Notes under the pieces: generated by a model | What the model was told of the DNA's origin: nothing | What the model saw: the letters and a program-made list of their open reading frames with translations, nothing else | Database searches by the model: none | Position numbers and translations under genes: made by a program | Shown here: piece after piece, positions 25,607 to 34,973 of the stretch | Layout: every line of letters begins with the position of its first letter | Numbering within the stretch: position 1 is the stretch's first letter | Source of the DNA: Brevundimonas sp. NIBR10 | GTDB taxonomy: Bacteria > Pseudomonadota > Alphaproteobacteria > Caulobacterales > Caulobacteraceae | Assembly: GCF_027912515.1 (NCBI RefSeq) | Contig: NZ_CP115464.1 | Coordinates: 2,480,001 to 2,544,000 of the forward strand | Reading direction: 5' to 3' | Length of the DNA stretch: 64,000 bases

Positions 25607-26986
25607 ATGGCCAAGAAATCCGCAGCGGCGCGCAAGACAGTGTCGAGCGCCAACCTGATCGAACTGGGCGCGGATCGGCTGGCCGTCCTGCTGCTCGAGG
25701 CGGCGACCGGCAATGCGAACCTGAAGCGTCGCCTGAAGCTTGAACTCGCCGCCGAGGTCGGGGCGGCCGATCTGGCGCTGGAGATCGACAAGCGGCTGAC
25801 GGCCCTGGCGGCCAGCCGGACGCGGGTGTCGTGGCGCAAGCGGCCGGAACTGATCGACGACATGTCGATCCATCTGGACTTCATCGCCGATCGGCTGGCC
25901 GGCCTGGACGCAGGCCTGGCGCTGGACCGGATCGTCGCCTGGTTCGCCCTATATCCGGGTCTGGCGTCCCGGGTGAAGGATCCCAAGGGCGAAATCTCGG
26001 CCCTGTTCTTCGACGCGGCACCGGACCTGGCGCGTGTCGCTTCTGCCGCCGGTCCCGAGGCCGCCGGACCCATGATGTTCGACGCCTTGCAGACCCGCCT
26101 GTCGGACTGGGGCGGCTGGATCGGCCGGGCCGCGCCCGACTTGAGCGAGCCCATGGCGGGCGACCTGCTGGCCCGTCTGACCGAGGGACGCCCGCGCCCG
26201 ACGGGACGGTTGGCACTGGTGGTACGAAAGCTCGCCGACCGCACCGGCGACGTCCAGGCGTGGGCCGACGCCATCCCCGACATCGAGAAGTCCAAGCCGG
26301 ATGTGGGAGCCGAGATCGCCCGCCGACTGGCCGCCTCCGGCCGTGTCATCGAGGCCCGCATCGCGCTGGAGGCCTCCCGACCCCGCCCACCAACGGCCTC
26401 GAAATGGGCGCTGCGCACCGGTTCGCTCCCCCAAGCCGAACCGTCCGACGCCTGGGATGCCGCCGAAATCGTTGTGCTGGAAGCCGAAGGCGCGGCAGAT
26501 GAGGCCCAGGCCCGGCGCTGGGCCCTGTTCGAGCGCAACCTGTCAGCGGAGACCTTGCGCGCCTTCATCGGCCGGTTGCCCGACTTCGACGATGTCGAGG
26601 CCCTCGACCGTGCGCAGACCGTCGCCGCCGCCTGGCCCGACGCGGCAAAGGGGATGGCCTTCCTGATGGACTGGCCTGCGCTGCGCGAGGCCGCCGCCAT
26701 GGTCCTGAACCGCGCGGCCGACCTGCGGCTCGACGCCGATCAGACCGCGCTGTGGTCGGGGCGTCTGGCCGGCCGCTATCCCAATGCCGCGCTGAGTCTG
26801 ATCCGTGCCCGTGCCCGCCTGTTGTGCCGCCAGGGTCTGGGTCGCTCCGACGAGGTCCGCGTCCTTTCGGCCGAAGCCGCCGGCATGACCGAGACGCCCG
26901 GTGCCCTCGATGGGATCGTTCCTCACGCGGAGTTCATCGATGAACTCGAAGCCTTATCGCGACCCGGTCGCCCCGGCTGGCGTTAG
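25607..26986 (+). CDS. DUF6880-like helical repeat protein
   Basis: A 459-residue, alanine/leucine/arginine-rich soluble protein with no signal peptide. Long amphipathic helices (for example LGADRLAVLLLEAATGNA and IDDMSIHLDFIADRLAGLD) follow one another as in TPR/HEAT-like solenoids. The layout resembles an uncharacterised alphaproteobacterial family (DUF6880), and this is from general recall of that family. AGGAAG precedes the chosen ATG; an ATG six codons earlier is weaker. Ends just before a small zinc-ribbon-like gene. Function unknown. Confidence 0.65.
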   Translation: MAKKSAAARKTVSSANLIELGADRLAVLLLEAATGNANLKRRLKLELAAEVGAADLALEIDKRLTALAASRTRVSWRKRPELIDDMSIHLDFIADRLAGLDAGLALDRIVAWFALYPGLASRVKDPKGEISALFFDAAPDLARVASAAGPEAAGPMMFDALQTRLSDWGGWIGRAAPDLSEPMAGDLLARLTEGRPRPTGRLALVVRKLADRTGDVQAWADAIPDIEKSKPDVGAEIARRLAASGRVIEARIALEASRPRPPTASKWALRTGSLPQAEPSDAWDAAEIVVLEAEGAADEAQARRWALFERNLSAETLRAFIGRLPDFDDVEALDRAQTVAAAWPDAAKGMAFLMDWPALREAAAMVLNRAADLRLDADQTALWSGRLAGRYPNAALSLIRARARLLCRQGLGRSDEVRVLSAEAAGMTETPGALDGIVPHAEFIDELEALSRPGRPGWR

Positions 26987-27011
26987 ACCGATCGGCCGAG
27001 GAGATCATCTG

Positions 27012-27314
27012 ATGCGCGACATCCGCACCGACTGGCACTGGAAGGATCCCGCCGAACGCAAGCCCGCGCGCGAGGACGTGGCCCCCCGTGTCGGGACGCG
27101 CATGATCGTGGTCTGCGAGGCCCCGGGGTGCGATCACGCCGCCCTGATGGATCCCCGGCCCCTGTTCGGCGGTCGCCATGCCTGGCCCCAGGCGGGGCGG
27201 ACCCGCCGCTTCCGCTGTCGCTGTGGCTCGCGCGAGGCCACCCTGTCCTACACCGCCAACACGGCCCAGAGCGACGGCCCGATCTCGCGCGACGCCATCC
27301 GGCTGTGGACGTGA
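27012..27314 (+). CDS. Small zinc-ribbon-like hypothetical protein
   Basis: A 100-residue protein starting MRDIRTDWHWKDPAERKP. Paired cysteines CEAPGCDH and FRCRCGS suggest a zinc ribbon. GAGGAG lies nine bases before the ATG and the gene starts 25 bases after the helical-repeat gene, so the two are likely co-transcribed. Unrecognised beyond that. Confidence 0.65.
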   Translation: MRDIRTDWHWKDPAERKPAREDVAPRVGTRMIVVCEAPGCDHAALMDPRPLFGGRHAWPQAGRTRRFRCRCGSREATLSYTANTAQSDGPISRDAIRLWT

Positions 27315-27351
27315 GCGAGGCCCGTGTTGTAAGGGCTGCGGCCTACCGAAT

Positions 27352-27436
27352 GCGGATGTGGCGGAACTGGTAGACGCACCAGATTTAGGTTCTGGCATCG
27401 CAAGGTGTGGAGGTTCGAGTCCTCTCATCCGCACCA
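27352..27436 (+). tRNA. tRNA-Leu (TAG)
   Basis: An 85-base class II tRNA. Acceptor GCGGATG pairs with CATCCGC. The anticodon arm CCAGA-TTTAGGT-TCTGG gives anticodon TAG. There is a variable arm and the T-loop GGTTCGAGTCC, and CCA is encoded at 27434-27436. Confidence 0.97.
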
Positions 27437-27446
27437 TGTATTTAGG

Positions 27447-27486
27447 GCCCTACCGCTCGGCTCGAGGAGCCTCGCTGCTTGAGGGC
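27447..27486. repeat. 40-bp hairpin repeat, copy A
   Basis: Folds with outer stem GCCCT/AGGGC and inner stem GGCTC-GAG-GAGCC, and shares CTACCGCTCG and TCGCTGCTTGAG with copy B. Starts 10 bases after tRNA-Leu. Confidence 0.75.
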
Positions 27487-27498
27487 ATGGGTTTTGAT

Positions 27499-27538
27499 GC
27501 GCTACCGCTCGTGACGCGGTCGCTCGCTGCTTGAGCGC
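27499..27538. repeat. 40-bp hairpin repeat, copy B
   Basis: Same length and frame of conserved blocks as copy A, but outer stem GCGCT/AGCGC and inner stem GTGAC-GCG-GTCGC. Every changed stem position keeps pairing (one as G-T). Confidence 0.75.
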
Positions 27539-27552
27539 GAGCGCTCTGCTTT

Positions 27553-27588
27553 ATCAAAAAAAAGGCCCCGGATCGCTCCGGGGCCTTT
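27553..27588 (-). terminator. Rho-independent terminator of the permease
   Basis: A perfect 12-base-pair stem (AAAGGCCCCGGA/TCCGGGGCCTTT, arms 27561-27572 and 27577-27588) followed on the minus strand by a run of T. It lies 24 bases after the permease stop. Confidence 0.92.
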
Positions 27589-27611
27589 GTCGTTCTGGGC
27601 TGATCGGAAGA

Positions 27612-29273
27612 TCAGTCCTTCTGGTTGTCGACGCCCGATCCCATGGCTTCGGCGGGGGACGACATCGTGGTCTCTTCGGTGATGTCGATGCCCTTGGCCA
27701 GTTTGGAGTTGGCGAAGCCGTAGGCGGCGTAGATGATCGCACCGACCACGGCATAGATGCCGAGGATGGTGAGCGGCAGCGGATTGCCGTTCATCGCATG
27801 CTGGATCATCGGCCAGAAGTTGAAGCCGGCCAGCGCCAGACAGGCGAAGATGCCTGCGCCTGCCGTCCAGACACCGCCCGGCACCTTGAACGGACGTTCC
27901 ATTTCCGGGTGCTTGATGCGCAGGAAGATCACGCTCAGGCACACGATCGAGAAGGCCACGGCCGTGCCCAGCGAGACCAGATCGCCCAGGATCGAGATTG
28001 GCAGGAAGGAGGCCGCGATGGCGATCAGGATGCCCAGCAGGATGGTGCCGATCCACGGCGTGCGGAACTTGGGATGGATCACGGCGAAGGCGCGCGGCAG
28101 CAGGCCGTCACGCGCCATGGTGTAGAAGATCCGCGTCTGGCCGTAGCAGAGCACCAGCATGACCGAGGTCAGGCCCGTGATCGCGCCGATCTTGATCAGG
28201 AAGCTGATCAGGTTCAGCTGTCCGCCGGCGGCCGAGGCGAGCGGCACATTGGCCCACTCCAGACCCATGCGGTCGATGGCGACAGCGACGGGGGCCGGGC
28301 TGGCCAGTTCCAGATAGGGAACGACGCCGGTCATGACGGCGGCGACGGCCATATAGATCAGGGTACAGACGAACAGGGCGCCCAGGATGCCGACGGGGAC
28401 GTCCTTGGACGGGTTCTTGGCCTCGGCGGCGGCGGTCGAGACGGCCTCGAACCCGACGTAGGCGAAGAAGATGATCGATGCACCACGCAGAATGCCGGTC
28501 GCCCCGAACTCACCGAAGTTGCCGGATGTGTTTTCGGGGATGAAGGGCACCCAGTTGGCAGGGTTCACATAGCCGATCCCCACCGCGATGAAGGTCAGCA
28601 GCACCACGATCTTGATCAGCACGATGATGTTGTTGATCCGGGCCGACTCGCTGACGCCCAGCACCAGCAGGCCGCACACGGCGGCGATGCCGACGGCGGC
28701 GACCAGGTTGAAGGTTCCCGTCAGGGGGAAGGTGCTGCCCGTTTCGGACACCACGGCCTGGACCAGCGGGGTCGCCCATGAGGGGCCTTCGCCGCCGGCG
28801 TACTGGATCATCGGGAACAGGGTTTCCGACAGGCCGAAATCCTTCAGGATCGAGACGACATAGCCGGACCAGCCGACCGCCACGGTCGAGGCCGCGACCC
28901 CGTATTCGAGCACCAGCAGCCAGCCCATGATCCAGGCGAAGACCTCGCCCAGCGTCCCGTAGGCGTAGGTATAGGCCGAGCCGGATACCGGCATGGTCGA
29001 GGCCAGCTCGGCGTAGCACAGGCCCGCCAGGCCGCAGGCGACGCCGGCGACGATGAAGGACAGCATGATCGCCGGGCCCGCATTGGCGGCCGCGACCTGA
29101 CCGGTCAGAACGAAGATACCGGCGCCGATGATGGCCCCGATGCCCAGGCTCATCAGATTGATCGGACCGAGCGAGCGCTTCAGCTCGCTCTTGGCCGCTT
29201 CCTTCTGGATCTGGGCCACCGATTTCTTGAGGAACAACTGGTTCCCCCCAGGCTTGACGCCGTTTGCCGACAT
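27612..29273 (-). CDS. APC-superfamily amino acid permease, CAT-like
   Basis: A 553-residue inner-membrane carrier with about 12-14 spans. After a basic N-terminus (LKRSLGPINLMSLGIGAI) comes the APC signature IGAGIFVLTGQVAA, then the family's CYAELASTMPVSGSAYTYAY, and later FFAYVGFEAVSTAAAEAKNP. The closest general type is the cationic amino acid transporter (CAT) group, importing amino acids with protons. Monocistronic with its own terminator. Substrate not decided by sequence. Confidence 0.92.
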   Translation of the reverse strand: MSANGVKPGGNQLFLKKSVAQIQKEAAKSELKRSLGPINLMSLGIGAIIGAGIFVLTGQVAAANAGPAIMLSFIVAGVACGLAGLCYAELASTMPVSGSAYTYAYGTLGEVFAWIMGWLLVLEYGVAASTVAVGWSGYVVSILKDFGLSETLFPMIQYAGGEGPSWATPLVQAVVSETGSTFPLTGTFNLVAAVGIAAVCGLLVLGVSESARINNIIVLIKIVVLLTFIAVGIGYVNPANWVPFIPENTSGNFGEFGATGILRGASIIFFAYVGFEAVSTAAAEAKNPSKDVPVGILGALFVCTLIYMAVAAVMTGVVPYLELASPAPVAVAIDRMGLEWANVPLASAAGGQLNLISFLIKIGAITGLTSVMLVLCYGQTRIFYTMARDGLLPRAFAVIHPKFRTPWIGTILLGILIAIAASFLPISILGDLVSLGTAVAFSIVCLSVIFLRIKHPEMERPFKVPGGVWTAGAGIFACLALAGFNFWPMIQHAMNGNPLPLTILGIYAVVGAIIYAAYGFANSKLAKGIDITEETTMSSPAEAMGSGVDNQKD

Positions 29274-29447
29274 GAAGTCGCGCCCCCGAAAAATTGCACG
29301 GCAGACCCTCCCCGGGCCGCCTTCCTGGCCGGACGCTAGCGAGGGATTGTGCGGCGCGCAACGCGGTTTACGAACCGTGACGGCCGGGCGACGCTTTCGT
29401 GATGCGGGATTCTTGGTGGGAGGGGGTCGTTCGCGCTAGGTGAACCT

Positions 29448-31910
29448 GTGATTCCGCGCCCCGCCAGCCAACCCCGGCTTCCAATCCACGACGTTCTGGA
29501 CGCGCTGATGGCCGCGCTTTCCGGACATGACTCCGTCGTGCTCGCCGCGCCGCCGGGGGCGGGCAAGACCACGGTCGTGCCTCTGGCCTTGCTGGACGCG
29601 CCGTGGCTGACGGGGGGCAAGATTCTGGTGCTGGAGCCGCGCAGGCTGGCAGCCCGGGCCGCCGCCGAGCGGATGGCAGCGATCCTCGGCCAGGCGGCCG
29701 GCCAGACGGTCGGCTATCGTACGCGGTTGCAGAGCCGGATCGGCCCGACGACGCGAATCGAGGTCATCACCGAAGGCGTCTTCACCCGGATGATCCTGGA
29801 CGATCCGGGGCTGGACGGCGTCGGGGCCGTGCTGTTCGACGAGTTCCACGAACGGTCTCTGGATGCTGACCTGGGTCTGGCCCTGGCGCGCGACAGCCAG
29901 GCGGTGCTGCGGCCGGACCTGAAGCTGGTGGTGATGTCAGCGACCTTGGATATCACCGGGATCGCGCGATTGCTCGCCCACTCCGATGGAACGAGCGCGC
30001 CGGTCGTCGAGGCCAGGGGTCGGATGTTCGCGGTCGAGACCCTCTATCTGGGCCGCGACCCCGCGGAACGGATCGAGGCTGCGGTGGCGCGGGCCTGTCG
30101 GCTGGCGCTGTCGGAGCAGACGGGTTCGGTCCTGGCCTTCCTGCCGGGGCAGGGCGAAATCCACCGCACGGGTCAGGCCCTGGCCGATCGATTGCCGCCC
30201 GATGTCGATATCGCGCCACTGTACGGCGCGCTGGACAAGGTGGCCCAGGATCGGGCGCTGGAGCCCGCGCCGCCCGGTCGCCGCAAGGTGGTCCTGGCTA
30301 CCTCGGTCGCCGAGACCAGCCTTACCATCGAAGGCGTGCGGGTGGTGATCGACGGCGGCCTGTCGCGCGTGCCCCGGTTCGAGCCGTCCAGCGGCCTGAC
30401 CCGACTGGCCACCGTGCGGGTCAGCCGATCCTCGGCCGCGCAAAGGCGGGGGCGGGCCGGGCGCACCGAGCCGGGAGTCTGCTACCGGCTGTGGGACGAG
30501 GAGGCGACGCGGGGTCTGGTCCCGCACCAGCGGCCGGAAATTCTCGAGGCCGACCTGACGGGACTGGCGCTTGATCTGGCCCGCTGGGGCTCGCGGTCGG
30601 CGCTAGGGCTGGCCCTGCTGGACCCGCCCCCTGCCGGGGCCTTCGCCGAGGCGCGGGCGGTCCTGACGCGACTGGGGGCTTTGGACGGGGAGGGGGCGTT
30701 GACGGTGCATGGTCGTCGGCTGGCGACCCTGCCGCTGGGTCCGCGCCTCGGTCATCTGGTCGCCGTGGCCTCGGACGGAGGCGACGCCATGACCGGCGCG
30801 CGGATCGCGGCGGTGCTGAGCGAGCCGGGCCTCGGCGGCAACGACGTCGATCTGAGAGACCGGCTGAAGGCCTTTGATCGAGACCGGTCGCCCCGCGCCA
30901 ACGACGCTCGAAAGTTGGCCGAACGCTGGGCGAAGGCGGCGGGCAGCGGCAAGGGCGGCGCGGTCGAGGTCGGAGCCCTGCTGGCCGAAGCCTTTCCTGA
31001 GCGGGTAGCCAAGGCGCGGGGCAAGCCGGGCGAAGTCCTGCTGGCCTCGGGACGCGGCGCGTTTCTGGATCCCACCGACGCTCTGGCCCGCGAGCCGTGG
31101 CTGGCCGTCGCGGACCTGGGCGGAGGGGAGGCACGCGACCGCATCCGTCTGTGCGCGACGCTGGACCCGGCCGCGCTGGAGCACCGGATCACCGTCGAAG
31201 ACCGGCTATCCAAGGAGCCCTCCGGCCGGATGGTCGTCCGCCGCATCCGCCGGGTCGGGGCTCTCGTGTTCGACGAGCGGCTGATGGGACCGCCGGACCG
31301 CGAGACCCTCACCGCTGCCCTCAGGGCCCAGGTCGAACGGGAGGGGCTCGCAGGTCTGAACTGGGGCGAGCGGTCGAAAGGGCTGCGCGACCGGCTGGCC
31401 TTCGTCGCGAGGCTGGAGGACGGCTGGCCCGACGTGTCGGATGCCGGCCTGACGGCGGCGCGGGAGGATTGGCTCTGGCCGCTGCTGGAGACGGCGCGGT
31501 CATTGGAGGCGATCTCGGACGGCGATCTGGAACAGGCGGTTCGGACCTTGATCCCCTGGGATCGCCAGCGCGCGCTGGATCAGACGGCCCCCGCGCGCCT
31601 GACGACGCCGCTGGGCTCCGTTGCCATCGACTATGCGGCCGAGGGCGGACCTCGCGTGGATATCCGGGTCCAGGAACTGTTCGGTGTGAAGACCCATCCC
31701 ACGGTCGGCGGTGGCCGCGTGCCACTGACCCTCGCCCTGCTGTCGCCCGCTCGCCGCCCCGTGCAGATGACCAGGGATCTGCCCGGCTTCTGGTCCGGCA
31801 GCTGGAGCGCCGTCCGCGCCGAGATGCGCGGCCGCTACCCCCGCCACCCATGGCCCGAAGACCCCGCCAACGCCGATCCCACCAACCGGGTGAAGCCGAG
31901 GGGGACGTGA
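29448..31910 (+). CDS. hrpB: ATP-dependent helicase HrpB
   Basis: An 820-residue DEAH-type RNA helicase. Walker A is APPGAGKTTVVPL near residue 37, the Walker B box DEFHERSLD near 128, motif III SATLD, motif V/VI region TSVAETSLTIEGV and QRRGRAGRTEPG. The C-terminal HrpB domain is intact (HPTVGGGRVPLTLALLSPA, ending HPWPEDP). The start is GTG at 29448. Length is as usual for the family. The physiological RNA target in alphaproteobacteria is not established. Confidence 0.94.
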   Translation: MIPRPASQPRLPIHDVLDALMAALSGHDSVVLAAPPGAGKTTVVPLALLDAPWLTGGKILVLEPRRLAARAAAERMAAILGQAAGQTVGYRTRLQSRIGPTTRIEVITEGVFTRMILDDPGLDGVGAVLFDEFHERSLDADLGLALARDSQAVLRPDLKLVVMSATLDITGIARLLAHSDGTSAPVVEARGRMFAVETLYLGRDPAERIEAAVARACRLALSEQTGSVLAFLPGQGEIHRTGQALADRLPPDVDIAPLYGALDKVAQDRALEPAPPGRRKVVLATSVAETSLTIEGVRVVIDGGLSRVPRFEPSSGLTRLATVRVSRSSAAQRRGRAGRTEPGVCYRLWDEEATRGLVPHQRPEILEADLTGLALDLARWGSRSALGLALLDPPPAGAFAEARAVLTRLGALDGEGALTVHGRRLATLPLGPRLGHLVAVASDGGDAMTGARIAAVLSEPGLGGNDVDLRDRLKAFDRDRSPRANDARKLAERWAKAAGSGKGGAVEVGALLAEAFPERVAKARGKPGEVLLASGRGAFLDPTDALAREPWLAVADLGGGEARDRIRLCATLDPAALEHRITVEDRLSKEPSGRMVVRRIRRVGALVFDERLMGPPDRETLTAALRAQVEREGLAGLNWGERSKGLRDRLAFVARLEDGWPDVSDAGLTAAREDWLWPLLETARSLEAISDGDLEQAVRTLIPWDRQRALDQTAPARLTTPLGSVAIDYAAEGGPRVDIRVQELFGVKTHPTVGGGRVPLTLALLSPARRPVQMTRDLPGFWSGSWSAVRAEMRGRYPRHPWPEDPANADPTNRVKPRGT

Positions 31911-31973
31911 GACCAGCTTGACCTTTCGCGGCTCTCCGGCTCAATCGCTGGCCTGATTTAAGGAAGCGATGCC

Positions 31974-33260
31974 TTGACCGACACCCATCTCCTGACGGCT
32001 CCCAGCCCGGCCTCGACGCGTCGGGTGCTGTTCGCCAGCCTGATCGGGACGACGATCGAATTCTTCGACTTCTACATCTATGCGACCGCGGCGGTGCTGG
32101 TGTTTCCGGCGCTGTTCTTCCCCGGCGAGGATGCGACGACGGCGCAACTGCAGTCGTTCGCGACCTTTGGTCTGGCCTTCTTCGCGCGGCCGGTCGGGGC
32201 CGTGGTCTTCGGACATTTCGGGGACCGGGTGGGGCGCAAGGCGACGCTGGTGGCGGCGTTGATGACCATGGGGCTGTCGACGGTCGCGATCGGCCTGTTG
32301 CCGACCTATCAGGCGGCGGGGATCATCGCGCCGCTGCTGCTGGCCCTGTGCCGGTTCGGGCAAGGGTTCGGCCTTGGCGGGGAGTGGGGCGGGGCGGTGC
32401 TGCTGGCGACCGAGAACGCGCCGCCGGGACGCAAGGCCTGGTTCGGGATGTTCCCGCAGCTGGGCGCGCCGATCGGCTTCGTCCTGTCGACGGGATCGTT
32501 CCTGATCCTGACGGGCTTCATGGCCGAGGACGACTTCCTGGCCTGGGGATGGCGACTGCCCTTCCTGGCGTCGGCGGTACTGGTGCTGGTCGGCCTGTGG
32601 GTGCGGTTGCGGATCACCGAGACGCCCGAGTTCAGCCGGGTCATAGAGCGCGCCGAACGGGTCAAGGCCCCGATCCTGACCCTGCTGGCCCGCTACAAGG
32701 GCGCGCTGATCCTCGGTACCCTGGGGGCCACGACGACCTTCCTGCTGTTCTATCTGATGACGGTGTTCGCCCTCAGCTGGGCGACCTCGTCGATGGGCTA
32801 TACGCGCGGCGACATCCTGCCGATCCAGCTGATCGGAGTGCTGTTCTTCGGGGCCTTCATCCCGATCTCTGCGCTGGCGGCCGACAAGTGGGGCCAGTTG
32901 AAGGTGCTGGGCACGGCCTCGGTCGGAATCGGCCTTTTCGGCCTGACGCTGGCGCCGCTGTTCTCGGGCGGTCTGACGGGGTTGCTGATCTTCTTTTCGC
33001 TCGGGTTTGCCCTGATGGGGGCAACCTATGGGCCGCTCAGCGCGGCCATGGCCCGGCCGTTCCGGACGGCGGTGCGCTATACCGGGGCCTCGATGGCGTT
33101 CAATCTGGCGGGCATCGTGGGGGCCTCGGTCGCGCCGTTCGCGGCGACCTGGCTGGCCAAGAATGTGGGCCTGCCGTCGGTGGGGCTTTATCTGGCGGCG
33201 GCGTCGGTGATCACCCTGCTGGCCCTGATCGGGATGGGGCGGCTTAAGGTCGAGGACTGA
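31974..33260 (+). CDS. MFS transporter, metabolite:H+ symporter (MHS) family
   Basis: A 428-residue permease with twelve predicted spans. TIEFFDFYIYATAAV in span 1, FGHFGDRVGRKATLV in loop 2-3 and RFGQGFGLGGEWGGAVLLA in span 5 are the marks of the MHS group (KgtP, ProP, ShiA). It imports a dicarboxylate, betaine or similar compound. Begins with TTG, preceded by AAGGAAG. Its last 17 bases overlap the 3' end of the convergent methyltransferase gene. Confidence 0.9.
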   Translation: MTDTHLLTAPSPASTRRVLFASLIGTTIEFFDFYIYATAAVLVFPALFFPGEDATTAQLQSFATFGLAFFARPVGAVVFGHFGDRVGRKATLVAALMTMGLSTVAIGLLPTYQAAGIIAPLLLALCRFGQGFGLGGEWGGAVLLATENAPPGRKAWFGMFPQLGAPIGFVLSTGSFLILTGFMAEDDFLAWGWRLPFLASAVLVLVGLWVRLRITETPEFSRVIERAERVKAPILTLLARYKGALILGTLGATTTFLLFYLMTVFALSWATSSMGYTRGDILPIQLIGVLFFGAFIPISALAADKWGQLKVLGTASVGIGLFGLTLAPLFSGGLTGLLIFFSLGFALMGATYGPLSAAMARPFRTAVRYTGASMAFNLAGIVGASVAPFAATWLAKNVGLPSVGLYLAAASVITLLALIGMGRLKVED

Positions 33261-34071
33261 GGGCGTCCGTGACCGCATAGGCCATGATGCCCGTGGCGAT
33301 GGCCAGGTTCAGGCTGTCGGCCCGGCCGCGCATCGGGATCTTGACGTTGACGTCGCAGGCGGCGGCCAGTTCGTCGGTCAGCCCCGCCTGTTCGTTGCCC
33401 ATCAGGATCAGGGCGGGCGACTGGAGCGCTGCCTCACGGTAGTTCACCGATCCATCAAGGCGGGTTCCGATCGCGCTGCCCGGCCAGGTGTGACGCCAGG
33501 CCAGGAACTCGGCGACCGAGACCCTGGAGATCGAAACCGCGAAGACCGATCCCATCGTAGCCCTGACCGCCTCGACCGAGAAGGGATCGACGCAGTCGCC
33601 GATCAGGATCACGCCACCACATCCCGCCGCATCGGCGGTGCGGATGATGGTCCCCAGATTGCCGGGATCGCGCACCTGCTCCAGCGCGATCCAGCAGGGC
33701 GCGGAGCCCGGCGTGATCGCCGAGATCGGCGTATAGGCCTGCTCGAACACGCCCAGCACCGTCTGGGGATTGTCGCGTCGGCTGATCTTTTCCAGGATCG
33801 GGTGGGTGACGGTAACGACCTCGCCACCGCTGCGGATCGTCTCGGCTTTCGCCCGGTCCAGCAACGGATGCGGCCGAGCCTCCATCCCGACCAGAAGGGT
33901 GCGGGGCGCGCGATCCTGATCCAGGGCCTCGCCGATGAACTTTAGCCCCTCGGCCAGGAACAGGCCGGTCGCCTCGCGTTCCTTGCGCATATGCAGGGCA
34001 CGCACGGCCTTGACCGTGTCGTTGGTCAGGGAGGTGATGAGGCGGCCCTCTGCCTCGATGGGGGCGCTCAC
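33244..34071 (-). CDS. TrmH/SpoU-family RNA methyltransferase
   Basis: A 275-residue SPOUT enzyme, the second in the window. N-terminal domain LFLAEGLKFIGEALDQD, then ALEQVRDPGNLGTIIRTADAA (motif 1), LILMGNEQAGL (motif 2) and IPMRGRADSLNLAIATGIMA (motif 3). Starts at GTG within the stop of the preceding methyltransferase gene (GTGA overlap), so the two are coupled and may act on the same RNA. A longer upstream reading is a shadow. Target base unknown. Confidence 0.91.
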   Translation of the reverse strand: MSAPIEAEGRLITSLTNDTVKAVRALHMRKEREATGLFLAEGLKFIGEALDQDRAPRTLLVGMEARPHPLLDRAKAETIRSGGEVVTVTHPILEKISRRDNPQTVLGVFEQAYTPISAITPGSAPCWIALEQVRDPGNLGTIIRTADAAGCGGVILIGDCVDPFSVEAVRATMGSVFAVSISRVSVAEFLAWRHTWPGSAIGTRLDGSVNYREAALQSPALILMGNEQAGLTDELAAACDVNVKIPMRGRADSLNLAIATGIMAYAVTDALSPRP

Positions 34072-34964
34072 GCCGACCACCGCGCGAAGAAGCTCAGACC
34101 GATCGCCCGACCGTCCGCCCCGTCCTCGGACAGGGCCAGTTCGCCCCAGTCGATGCGTCCCCCGCGATCCGCCGTCGCCTCGGCCATGAGATGGGCCAGA
34201 GACAGGCCCGACACTCGCGCGGCATAGGCGTTGAGCAACAGGAAGGACGCGTCGTCGGCCAGCAGGGCCGCGCAGTCCTTGAGCAAGGCCGGCATGTCCT
34301 CGAACAGCCGCCACACCTCGCCGGTCGGCCCGCGCCCATACTTTGGCGGGTCCAGGATGATGCCCTGGTATTTCACGCCGCGCCGGACCTCGCGGGCGAC
34401 GTATTTGCGGGCGTCCTCGACGATCCAGCGGACGGGCCGGTCGGCCAGGTCCGACATCTCGGCGTTCTCCCGCGCCCATGCGACGGACTTCTTGGACGCA
34501 TCGACGTGCGTCACCTCGGCCCCGGCGGCGAGACAGGCCAGTGACGCCACGCCGGTATAGCCGAACAGGTTCAACACGCGCGGCTTGTCGAGAGTCCGAA
34601 TTCGAGCGTCCAGCCAGGCCCAGTTCGCCGCCTGCTCCGGGAAGAAGGCCAGATGCCGGAACGGCGTGAACCGCCCGGTGAACCGGGTCTGCCCCCAACT
34701 CAGCGGAAAGGAATCGATCGGCCCGTGCCGGTCGAATCGCCAGCGTCCGGCGTCCTCCTCTTCCTGTTGAGGATCGAACACGGCATTGGCGGCGTCGAAG
34801 GCCGCCGGATCACGCGGTGCCCAGAAACACTGCGGCTCCGGCCGCACGACCGTGTGGCGTCCGTACCGCTCCAGCTTCCTGCCATCACCGCTATCGAGCA
34901 GGGCGTAATCCGACCAGCCGGTGGTCAGCAGGGTTTCGGGCGTTTTCGACAGGACGGGAGGCAT
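34068..34964 (-). CDS. Class I SAM-dependent methyltransferase (RlmI-like)
   Basis: A 298-residue Rossmann methyltransferase. SAM-binding motif I is VLNLFGYTGVASLACLAAGA, acidic end THVDASKKSV, and catalytic-region LDPPKYGRGPTGEVW resembles the DPPxF/Y motif of 23S rRNA cytosine-5 or guanine-N2 methyltransferases. It lacks the PUA domain of RlmI, being shorter. Coupled to the SpoU gene downstream. RNA modification is likely; position unknown. Confidence 0.85.
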   Translation of the reverse strand: MPPVLSKTPETLLTTGWSDYALLDSGDGRKLERYGRHTVVRPEPQCFWAPRDPAAFDAANAVFDPQQEEEDAGRWRFDRHGPIDSFPLSWGQTRFTGRFTPFRHLAFFPEQAANWAWLDARIRTLDKPRVLNLFGYTGVASLACLAAGAEVTHVDASKKSVAWARENAEMSDLADRPVRWIVEDARKYVAREVRRGVKYQGIILDPPKYGRGPTGEVWRLFEDMPALLKDCAALLADDASFLLLNAYAARVSGLSLAHLMAEATADRGGRIDWGELALSEDGADGRAIGLSFFARWSA

Positions 34965-34973
34965 CGGGGCTGC

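Noticed and set aside
27437..27552. CRISPR-like array after tRNA-Leu
   Set aside because: Only two copies, 12 bases apart, each a hairpin with changed stems; no spacers or cas genes.
31941..33278. Minus-strand frame opposite the MHS transporter
   Set aside because: Glutamine/arginine/histidine-rich shadow; the plus strand has a full set of transporter spans.
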